DNA of 61,283 nucleotides, taken from contig JAILKS010000037.1 in NCBI GenBank assembly GCA_024693715.1, positions 1 to 61,283 of the forward strand, read 5' to 3'. The notes beneath the pieces were generated by a model. The model saw only the letters and a list, made by a program, of their open reading frames with translations. It ran no database searches and had not been told where the DNA came from. This document shows, piece after piece, positions 51,789-59,621 of this stretch. A program made the translations under genes and the position numbers. Each line of letters opens with the position of its first letter. The stretch's first letter is position 1. This DNA comes from Treponema sp. GTDB taxonomy: Bacteria > Spirochaetota > Spirochaetia > Treponematales > Treponemataceae.

Positions 51789-54700
51789 ATGGGAAAAATG
51801 CTTAAGAACGTAGATAACGTTAATGAAAAAGGACTCTTGTTAACCCGTGCACAGGGAGCAGTCCTTTCTCACGATTTTACAACAGCAGCGCGTCTTTACA
51901 AACAGCTTCTTGCAGATGATCCTTCAAACGTTGATTATCTTAAGGAGCTTGGTTCCATTTATGTTAAGAATGGAGAAGACAGCAAGGCAATTCCCTATTA
52001 CGAGCAGATAATTACTTTTTATCCTCATTATATTGAAGCAATGAACAGTCTTGGTGCAATTTATCGTCGTTTGAAAAAATATGATGAATCAATTGCGATA
52101 TTGCAGAAAGCGGTAGATGAAGGCAGACAGACTGCGAGTGTAAATTATAATCTTGGTTTTACATATAAAGAAATGGGTAATTATGATGATGCGATTGAAG
52201 CATTCCAGTCGGTAATCAGTGAAAATCCTGCTGATGTTCTTGCACATAATCATCTTGGTTCCATTTATCTTGCTAAAAAAGAATATGAAAAATCGATAAA
52301 TGCATTCAGACGTGGACTTCAGATAGATCAGAATCATCCTATATTGAATTACAATCTTGCAAGATGCTATCAGGAAGCAAAGCAGTATAATGATGCTATA
52401 CGCTGCTATGAAACTGCGCTTAAAGCAAAGCCGGGATGGATAGAACCTGTCCGTGATTTCAGTGAGCTTTTAATTGAATGCCAGAAAACAAAGGAAGCGG
52501 CTGACATTGTAAGAAATTCAATCATTCTTCATCCGCATGATGCAAAGCTTTTGTGTACAATGGGTCAGATTTATCTTAATGAATTTGATTATGAATCTGC
52601 CGAAAAAACCTTTAAAAAAGCAAACTCAATAGATTCGCAGAATAAAAAAATTCTTTCAGGACTTGCGGAATCGCTCGAAAAAGGCGGGAAACCTCTTGAT
52701 GCTCTTGATGCGGTTGAAAAAGCCCTTCAGATAGAGCCGGAAGATAAAGCAATCAGAAAACAGTATGTATCTGCATTACTTTCTGCCGGTGAATATGACA
52801 GTGCCAATCAGAATGTAATAGGTCTTTATAAAAACAAGGGTGACAGGGATCCTCAGGTGCTTGATTTGTGCGGACAATACTGTATCTGTACCGAAAAGGA
52901 TGATAAGGCAAAGCTTTATTATGATAAAATCAAGCTGGTAAACAGACATTACAAGGAACACATTCTTGCTGCTGCCGACCGTTACTCTCAAATCGGAAAA
53001 GAAGCGGAAGCAGAACAATATGCAAAGGAATATATTTCAAAGCGTTCTGAAAATCCTGCCGGATATAATACTCTTGGTAAAATATATGCGAAGTCAGGAA
53101 ACTATAAGGAAGCAATCGATTCATATAATAAAAGCCGTGAGTTAAGAAAACCGAATATTCTTGCAGATAAGCAGATTTCAAAATTACAGAAATATCTTGA
53201 TGAATCAAAGAACGAACCTGTTGAAGAACCTGTTGTTCAGGATGAGGTTGTAGAACCGCAGACAGAAGTTGTAGAAGAAGCACCTGCAGAAGCAGAGGAT
53301 GAATTTGATTTTGGTACAATGGGCGATAATGTACCGATGGGTGAGGCACTTCTTGAGGAAGAAAAAGATTTCTTTGATGAACTTGATGAAGCTACCGGTG
53401 ATATAGAACCCGACGAAGACTTTTTTGAAGAAGAGGAAGAAGAAGAGCCTGAAGAAGAAAAGCAGCCTGAAATTAAAATTGATACCGGCTCTGGAAAAAA
53501 TGATTTTGCTGATTCTGATAATAAAGCATCTGATATTGAAGACAAGCCTTCAGATTCTTCAAACGGACTTGATTTTTCAGATCTTGAAAATGAAGAAGAT
53601 GTTTCTCCTTTTGATAATCTTGATTATGAACAGCCGGCTACACAGGCACAGCAGCTTGTTCCTGATGCAGAGTTACCGGAAGATGATAATTTAAAACCTT
53701 CGTTCCTTGATGACATTCAGGGTGAAGATTCCTTTGATTTTGATCAGTTTGATGATTCTTATGCGGAAGAAAAATCTGATAAAAAAGATAAAGATTTAAG
53801 GACAAGCTTTGACGGAATGCCTTACGATGATACTCCTGGCTTTGAGGGCTTTAAACCTGAACCGAAAAATAATCCGTCGCCAAAGGACATTCCTCCAAAA
53901 AATTATCAGGAGCCGCAGAACTATCAGCAGGATTATCCTTCGCCTGACTATCAGCCGGATAATTATCAGCCAAAGAATTATCCTCAGCCTGATTTTCAGC
54001 CGAACTATCCGCCGCAGAATTATCCTCCGAAAGATTATCAGTCTGGACCGGATTACCGCCAGCAGCCTGATTATCCAGGATATTTTGATGACATGCAGAG
54101 AAACATGCAGAATTCGATGATGGATTCTGCACGGTATGCAATGGATGCTGCAATGAACGCCCAGAAAATGGCAAATGACCTTGCACGACAGCAGCAGCAG
54201 CTTCTTGAAGAACAGCAGGAGTTGAAGGAACAGCTTCAGGAGGAAATTGAATCTAAGGTAGAACAGGCAAAAGATGATATACGTAAAGAGATGGAGCCTG
54301 TAATTAATTCACCTGTTGATGAAGAAAAAGCATTCATTGAAGAAATTGAACCGGAAGAAGAGCTGCTTGAAGATTTACCTGAAGAAATAGAAGAAAGTAT
54401 TTATGATTCTGAGCCACACTTGCAGGCAAAAAATCTTGATGATTTTGAGATAGATGAAATAGGTCTTCCTGATGATCAGGATATGATTGCAGAACAGATA
54501 ATGAGTTCTTCTGATGAGTCTGAATCTTTAGATCCTGATATTCCTCTTTCACTCAATGAACCTGAGGATGAAGAACCGGAGGATGTTGAGGACTTTACTC
54601 TGGCAGAACCTGATTGTGTAATTGAAGACGATGATCCTTTGCAGAATAACATGGATAATTTGCCTGAAATCGAAGATAATTTTGAAGCAGACAACGAAGC

Positions 54701-55712
54701 GGAAAATAATTCGGAAAATGATGAAGAAGATTTAGAGATTGACGGTGAACAGGAATTTGCCGCAGATCCTTCTGAAACAATTGAAGATAATGATGGACTC
54801 TTTACGGAAATCAATGATGATCTTGAACAATCACTTAATCAGATTGAAGAGCTTGATGAACAGAATTTCAGCGATCAGTTTGATGACATAAAATTATCTG
54901 ATTTTGAAATAGGCGAAGAAAAGCAGGAAGCAGACGAAAGCAACGACATAGATAATGATGAAGTGATTTTAAATGATATAGAAGAGGTGCCTGAAGAAGA
55001 AACAGAAGAAGAACCTGAAGCAGAAGATAAAGCGGCTGTTTCTGATGCGGAAGATGAAACTTCTTCTGAAGACAAGGATTTTGATTTTGTTCTCGATGAA
55101 TTTGTAGATGTTCTTGACGGTGTTGATGAAATGGAAGAGAACGAAGTTAAAAACGAAGAGCCTCTTGACGAATATCGGCCTGATGAAAATCAAATTGATG
55201 AACCTTTTGATGAACCTCAAGTTGATGAAGTTTCCGATGAATTGCCGGTTAATGAATCATTGCCTGAAGAGACTCTTGTAGATGAGGATTCCTTTGAAAC
55301 AGATGATACTATTCTTGAAGAAGTAGCTCCTCCGGATATTCAGGAAGAAATGAACAGTAATCCTGATTCGTTTATTGTGGACGAAAAGCTTGCAGAAGTA
55401 GATTTATTTAAAAAACTTCTTTCTTTAAGTGAATATTTACCGGAAGATAAAAAGGATGGTTTTAAACAGGGCAAAACCAGAATGCAGATGGAATATCTTA
55501 TTTCAAAAATGTCAGGAAAGCCTGGTCTTTTGAAAACAGTAATGTCCCTGTCTGCACCTGAATCAAATGAAAATGCTCAGACAGGTGAATACAGCGAAGA
55601 AATTTTAAGAAGCGTTTTACAGACTATGAAAAATCTTTCACAATCGCTTGAAGATAAATCCTTGTCTAAATCATTATGCGACTGTGTTGATTCTGTTCTT
55701 TCAAAGCTGTGA
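51789..55712 (+). CDS. Large TPR protein with long acidic disordered region
   Basis: 1307 residues from ATG 51789, fixed by GAGGG eight bases upstream. Residues about 15-475 hold roughly twelve tetratricopeptide repeats (for example NYNLGFTYKEMGNYDDAIEAFQSVISENP). Residues about 490-690 and 850-1200 are very acidic and disordered. Residues about 693-767 are an N/Y/Q/P repeat tract, and 770-840 a coiled coil (ARQQQQLLEEQQELKEQLQEEI). A compact basic C-terminal domain (about 1215-1305) ends in CDCVDSVLSKL. No signal peptide. It is likely a cytoplasmic scaffold; no function is assigned. Confidence 0.85.
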   Translation: MGKMLKNVDNVNEKGLLLTRAQGAVLSHDFTTAARLYKQLLADDPSNVDYLKELGSIYVKNGEDSKAIPYYEQIITFYPHYIEAMNSLGAIYRRLKKYDESIAILQKAVDEGRQTASVNYNLGFTYKEMGNYDDAIEAFQSVISENPADVLAHNHLGSIYLAKKEYEKSINAFRRGLQIDQNHPILNYNLARCYQEAKQYNDAIRCYETALKAKPGWIEPVRDFSELLIECQKTKEAADIVRNSIILHPHDAKLLCTMGQIYLNEFDYESAEKTFKKANSIDSQNKKILSGLAESLEKGGKPLDALDAVEKALQIEPEDKAIRKQYVSALLSAGEYDSANQNVIGLYKNKGDRDPQVLDLCGQYCICTEKDDKAKLYYDKIKLVNRHYKEHILAAADRYSQIGKEAEAEQYAKEYISKRSENPAGYNTLGKIYAKSGNYKEAIDSYNKSRELRKPNILADKQISKLQKYLDESKNEPVEEPVVQDEVVEPQTEVVEEAPAEAEDEFDFGTMGDNVPMGEALLEEEKDFFDELDEATGDIEPDEDFFEEEEEEEPEEEKQPEIKIDTGSGKNDFADSDNKASDIEDKPSDSSNGLDFSDLENEEDVSPFDNLDYEQPATQAQQLVPDAELPEDDNLKPSFLDDIQGEDSFDFDQFDDSYAEEKSDKKDKDLRTSFDGMPYDDTPGFEGFKPEPKNNPSPKDIPPKNYQEPQNYQQDYPSPDYQPDNYQPKNYPQPDFQPNYPPQNYPPKDYQSGPDYRQQPDYPGYFDDMQRNMQNSMMDSARYAMDAAMNAQKMANDLARQQQQLLEEQQELKEQLQEEIESKVEQAKDDIRKEMEPVINSPVDEEKAFIEEIEPEEELLEDLPEEIEESIYDSEPHLQAKNLDDFEIDEIGLPDDQDMIAEQIMSSSDESESLDPDIPLSLNEPEDEEPEDVEDFTLAEPDCVIEDDDPLQNNMDNLPEIEDNFEADNEAENNSENDEEDLEIDGEQEFAADPSETIEDNDGLFTEINDDLEQSLNQIEELDEQNFSDQFDDIKLSDFEIGEEKQEADESNDIDNDEVILNDIEEVPEEETEEEPEAEDKAAVSDAEDETSSEDKDFDFVLDEFVDVLDGVDEMEENEVKNEEPLDEYRPDENQIDEPFDEPQVDEVSDELPVNESLPEETLVDEDSFETDDTILEEVAPPDIQEEMNSNPDSFIVDEKLAEVDLFKKLLSLSEYLPEDKKDGFKQGKTRMQMEYLISKMSGKPGLLKTVMSLSAPESNENAQTGEYSEEILRSVLQTMKNLSQSLEDKSLSKSLCDCVDSVLSKL

Positions 55713-55726
55713 TTGTTACCGGGAAA

Positions 55727-56875
55727 TTAAATTCTGATTATTCGTGAATTGGAAATTACTTCGTTTCCATCCTCTGTTATAAGCACATCGTTTTCCAGTC
55801 TGCAACCACCAAGTTTTTCATCATAGAGCCCTGGTTCAAGTGTAAGAATCATTCCTGGTTTGAAATAAAGTGAACTGTCTGTTTTTAAACTTACCCTTGG
55901 ATATTCATGAATCTCAAGTCCTATTGAATGTCCGAGAGTGTGAGGCATCTTTCGTTTACCGGCAGCAAATATTGAATCTGCTTTTTTTGCCGCTTCATTT
56001 ATAGTGTGTTCCTTTGTATAAAGCTTTAGGCAGGAATCATATGCTTTTTGTACGAGGGATAAAAGCTTTTCCTGTTCTTCGTTGAGTTTTCCTTTTGCAA
56101 CTGTAAGCGTTGTATCACTTGTGTATCCTTTATAAACTACACCAAAATCTAAAATTGAAAGACCCTTGTCCGGCCATGCAGCAGTCGTGTAGTTTGGAAA
56201 AGCATGGATTGCAAAGCTTCTGTCAGGACCTGCCGCCAGAGTATCAAAGCCTGTGCGGTCGCAGCCATGAAGTCTGCATTCTTTTTCTATTAAAAGTGCA
56301 GCATCTGCTTCTGTTTTTATTGTTCCTTTTTTTATTTCCTTTTCTATCTTGTTTATGATTAAATCACCGATTCTGGCTGCTTCCTTAGTACATTCGATTT
56401 CATATTCATCTTTTATCATCCGTAAATCGGTAACGAATTTGTGTGCAGAATCATCCTTACAGCTGCAGTTAAAGCTTGAAAGTGAATCAATGAATTTTAA
56501 ATATTGAAGATATGTTAGATACGGCGGAAGTTCAATTTTACTGTTTGTTCCATGAGTATAGCCTATGTTGATAATTGATTTTACTGCATTCAGTGCATCG
56601 TTCTTATATCGTGTATAGGGAATTATTTTATCTGCAAATGCATTTTTTTTTGCAAGAATTTCATCCCATGGGACAAGGATGCTGTATCCGTCACTGAAAA
56701 CTGCAAGTACCGCATCATTTGCATGTCCTGTTAAATATGAAATGGATGCATCACGATGCTCTTCACTGTCTATAAAAATCACTGCGCAGATATTGTTTTC
56801 TTCGAGATATGAGGAAAATTTGTTTCTTCTGCTTTTATATATTTCCTTTAGCTGATCAACTGAATAATTTTTCAT
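55727..56875 (-). CDS. M24-family metallopeptidase (Xaa-Pro aminopeptidase-like)
   Basis: 382 residues from the ATG at 56873-56875. N-terminal creatinase-like domain (about 1-140), then the pita-bread domain with metal ligands in LSILDFGVVYKGYTSDTTLTVAKG (two Asp), HTLGHSIGLEIHEYP (His), MILTLEPGLYD (Glu) and GGCRLENDVLI (Glu). All five ligands are intact. An upstream TTG is unlikely because the real -10 (56883-56888) and -35 (56906-56911) lie between them. Confidence 0.93.
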   Translation of the reverse strand: MKNYSVDQLKEIYKSRRNKFSSYLEENNICAVIFIDSEEHRDASISYLTGHANDAVLAVFSDGYSILVPWDEILAKKNAFADKIIPYTRYKNDALNAVKSIINIGYTHGTNSKIELPPYLTYLQYLKFIDSLSSFNCSCKDDSAHKFVTDLRMIKDEYEIECTKEAARIGDLIINKIEKEIKKGTIKTEADAALLIEKECRLHGCDRTGFDTLAAGPDRSFAIHAFPNYTTAAWPDKGLSILDFGVVYKGYTSDTTLTVAKGKLNEEQEKLLSLVQKAYDSCLKLYTKEHTINEAAKKADSIFAAGKRKMPHTLGHSIGLEIHEYPRVSLKTDSSLYFKPGMILTLEPGLYDEKLGGCRLENDVLITEDGNEVISNSRIIRI

Positions 56876-56882
56876 AGAAGTA

Positions 56883-56911
56883 AATATAACGAAAACAAAC
56901 AATGGGGACAA
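56883..56911 (-). promoter_or_regulatory. Promoter of the M24 peptidase gene, probably leaderless
   Basis: TTGTCC (56906-56911), 17-base spacer, TATATT (56883-56888), then seven bases and ATG. Confidence 0.55.
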
Positions 56912-57005
56912 CCCTCGCTGTTCATATTATTTTTTAAAACATAAAAATTTGTTTTATAGCGAATGTTGTTTTATAATAAATGTATAATTATTATGTGAGG
57001 ATTTT

Positions 57006-58427
57006 ATGAGCGTAAAAACATTTTCATTAGGTGCAGCAAAGGAAGTAACCGGATCAAAGCATATTTTTGAAGTGAACGGTCGTTATTACATGATTGACTG
57101 CGGTGCTTTTCAGGGAAAAAGAAAGGAATCTGATCAGAAAAACCGTCAGTTTGATTTTGATATGGAAAAACTTGAAGCTGTTATTTTAACTCACGGTCAT
57201 CTTGATCATTGTGGTCTTCTTCCTATTCTCACAAAAAAAGGATATACCGGTAACATTTATTCAACTCCCGCTACACGTGATATTGCAAATCTTGTAATGA
57301 TGGACAGTGCACGTATTCAGGCTCATGATGCAGAATTTCTTGCAAAACAGGCTGCTAAAAAAGGAGAAAAGTTTACCTGGAAACCTTTATATGATGAAAA
57401 TGATTGTGTAGCAACTGCGAATCAGATTGTATCGTTATCTTACAATCGAAAGATGTATATTTCACCGGACGTTCAGCTTGAATTTTTTGATGCAGGTCAC
57501 ATTCTTGGTTCAGCGTTTGCTAATGTTACGATAAATCCAAATCCTCGTGAACCGGAAAAAGAAACCCGCATTTTGTTTACTGGAGATATCGGAAGAAAAT
57601 GTAAGCCGATTATCAGAAATCCTGCGACAAATATGCCTGCTCCAGATTATATTTATCTTGAATCTACTTACGGTGATAAGCTTCATGATAATCATGATTT
57701 TGCCATGAAGGAGCTTGAACGAATTGTCCGCGATACATGTGCAAAAAAAGGAAAAATCATCATCCCGTCTTTTGCAATTGAACGCGCACAGGAGCTTGTT
57801 TTTTATTTACATCTTCTTACAGATAAAAAGAAGATTCCTGTTGTTCCTATTTATGTTGATTCTCCTATGGCTTCGAATGCAACCTCTGTTTTCCGTGTTC
57901 ATCCTGAATGTTATGATGAAAGTGTAAACGAAGCATTTTTAAAGCATCATAAAAACCCGTTCGGATTTAATTCCCTCACATTTACAACAAGCGTGGAAGA
58001 TTCAAAAGAGCTTAATAAAAAAGAAGGCCCTATGATTATCATCTCTGCTGATGGTATGTGCGAAGCGGGAAGGGTATTGTATCACCTTGCAAATGGAATA
58101 TCAAATCCGAAGAATACCGTTATGATTGTAGGTTATATGGCAGAGGATACTTTAGGACGACGGATTTTCGATGGTCAGAAGGAAGTAAAGATTCTTGGAG
58201 ATCTTTATAAGGTTGAAGCAAAGATAGAAAGATGCAATGGTTTTTCTGCTCATGCTGATTATTCTGAAATGATTGAATGGCTTAAAGAAATTGATACAAG
58301 CAGGTTAAAAAAGATTTTCCTTATTCATGGTGAACCAGAACAGCAGGAAGGCTTTAAAGAGCACCTTGCAGAAGCAGGCTTTAACAACGTAGAAATAGTC
58401 GAATTTGAAAAAGAATATGAATTGTAG
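57006..58427 (+). CDS. Beta-CASP metallo-beta-lactamase ribonuclease
   Basis: 473 residues: metallo-beta-lactamase core with THGHLDHCG, GAAKEVTGS, an aspartate in TGDIGRKC and FDAGHILGS; the beta-CASP domain (about 200-380); and C-terminal RMMBL with the final zinc histidine in NGFSAHADYSE and IHGEPEQ. This is the CPSF73-like exonuclease family found in many bacteria, which processes RNA. GAGG lies about seven bases before ATG. Confidence 0.92.
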   Translation: MSVKTFSLGAAKEVTGSKHIFEVNGRYYMIDCGAFQGKRKESDQKNRQFDFDMEKLEAVILTHGHLDHCGLLPILTKKGYTGNIYSTPATRDIANLVMMDSARIQAHDAEFLAKQAAKKGEKFTWKPLYDENDCVATANQIVSLSYNRKMYISPDVQLEFFDAGHILGSAFANVTINPNPREPEKETRILFTGDIGRKCKPIIRNPATNMPAPDYIYLESTYGDKLHDNHDFAMKELERIVRDTCAKKGKIIIPSFAIERAQELVFYLHLLTDKKKIPVVPIYVDSPMASNATSVFRVHPECYDESVNEAFLKHHKNPFGFNSLTFTTSVEDSKELNKKEGPMIIISADGMCEAGRVLYHLANGISNPKNTVMIVGYMAEDTLGRRIFDGQKEVKILGDLYKVEAKIERCNGFSAHADYSEMIEWLKEIDTSRLKKIFLIHGEPEQQEGFKEHLAEAGFNNVEIVEFEKEYEL

Positions 58428-58507
58428 AGCTGGGAAGAAACTAAGCAGGTGAATATACAAAAACTGATGTTTTTATATAATAATGATTTTTATAGGAGAA
58501 TAAAAAA

Positions 58508-59368
58508 ATGAAAAAAGTTTTATTTGGTTTAATGGCATTGCTGATGGTTTTAAGTTTAACCGGATGTAAAACTGGGAAATCGGAAGAGGATGAACTTATC
58601 AACGGTTATTACGGACCAAAAGCACCGGAACAGAAAAAAGAATTTGGTGATATAGTATTTAAAGATGGCAGTGCCCTTCCATTCACTCCTAATATGACTT
58701 TATCTAAAACTCAGAAAAAATATGCAATAGCAGTAATTTTTTATAAGGGTACAGAATTGAATTCCGGCTCTGATACAACAACTGTCAGAACCTTGGGAAT
58801 AGGGCTTAAACATAGTAAAGATAAAATATCCTGGTGTTCGACTGATGCAGATGCTTTAGATGTATTTATTGAGGATATATTATGTGAAAGATCCTCAAAG
58901 GATGATTTTATTTTTGAAAAAGATAAAAACGGAAGTGATAACCTTGAACAGATTGAAAATACAGATGGAATAGATGATACCCAAAATCCGGATAAATATC
59001 CTGCATTCTATTTTGCAAAAAACTATAGTGAAATTGAGCCAGAACTTAAAGGCACTTCATATGAAAACGGATGGTATTTACCGACTTATGCAGAATATGG
59101 GATGATTTATTTAGCTATGTGTGATGGAACTGGGATTTACAGCAATAACGGTGTAGTTGATATTGATTATATAAGTGGTCTTTGCGGCGGTTCAAAATTT
59201 AGTGAAGCTGGCAGTAATTACTGGACTTCTAATCAGGTATTACCAATCACTCCTCTTGGAAACAAGGCAGCTATGGGAGTTTCTATAGTTCCTTTTTCAT
59301 CTCTTTATTCAACAAACTATAGTAAAGATGGTTCTTCTCTAAAAGCCTGTGCAATTAGGGAATTCTAA
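58508..59368 (+). CDS. DUF1566-like lipoprotein
   Basis: 286 residues, lipobox SLTGC at about 20. The C-terminal half has GWYLPTYAEYGMIYLAM and NYWTSNQV, resembling the DUF1566 (Lcl C-terminal) family related in pattern to SUMF1/C-lectin-like folds. The central acidic linker (KDDFIFEKDKNGSDNLEQIE) is low complexity. GGAG lies about nine bases before ATG. Function unknown; treponemes have many such lipoproteins. Confidence 0.78.
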   Translation: MKKVLFGLMALLMVLSLTGCKTGKSEEDELINGYYGPKAPEQKKEFGDIVFKDGSALPFTPNMTLSKTQKKYAIAVIFYKGTELNSGSDTTTVRTLGIGLKHSKDKISWCSTDADALDVFIEDILCERSSKDDFIFEKDKNGSDNLEQIENTDGIDDTQNPDKYPAFYFAKNYSEIEPELKGTSYENGWYLPTYAEYGMIYLAMCDGTGIYSNNGVVDIDYISGLCGGSKFSEAGSNYWTSNQVLPITPLGNKAAMGVSIVPFSSLYSTNYSKDGSSLKACAIREF

Positions 59369-59393
59369 TTTTTTAATATTTTTTCGTTATCTC

Positions 59394-59441
59394 TTGACTA
59401 ATTTCTTATTTGTAATTATTATAATATTGTAATTATTACAA
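59394..59441 (+). promoter_or_regulatory. pflB promoter overlaid by tandem PerR-like boxes
   Basis: TTGACT (59394-59399), 17-base spacer, TATTAT (59417-59422). TTGTAATTATTATAA (59410-59424) covers the -10 and the perfect palindrome TTGTAATTATTACAA (59427-59441) covers the start region. Both match the site upstream of perR in this window. The layout implies repression by PerR. Confidence 0.7.
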
Positions 59442-59502
59442 ATATGTTTTCTTCTATAAATAAACCTTGAAGAAACACGACTTTTGTAATATTATATAAA
59501 TT

Positions 59503-59600
59503 CCGATGCGGAAAGTTTTTCCATTTCCTTTAGGAATCATTAAGGAGTCTTAAAAGAAAAATCGGTATAATTTATTATCCAAAGGGATCATAAAGGAGCC
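59503..59600 (+). other. Structured 5' leader of pflB
   Basis: A long leader (about 180 bases) with stem CCGAT/ATCGG (59503-59507 with 59561-59565) enclosing hairpins GGAAA-GTT-TTTCC (59510-59522) and TTCC-TTTA-GGAA (59525-59536). A diverged 18-base element occurs twice (59533-59550, 59583-59600; 14 of 18 identical), each copy carrying an AAGGAG anti-ribosome-like motif. Function unknown. Confidence 0.45.
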
Positions 59601-59621
59601 CTGCGGAAAAGAGGTGCTATT

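Noticed and set aside
53237..53545. Serine-rich minus-strand ORF
   Set aside because: Shadow of the acidic GAA/GAT codons of the TPR protein, no start signal.
53809..54186. Arg/Ile-rich ORF on plus and Ser/Asp-rich ORF on minus within the TPR gene
   Set aside because: Alternative frames of the NYQP-type repeat tract; low-complexity by construction.
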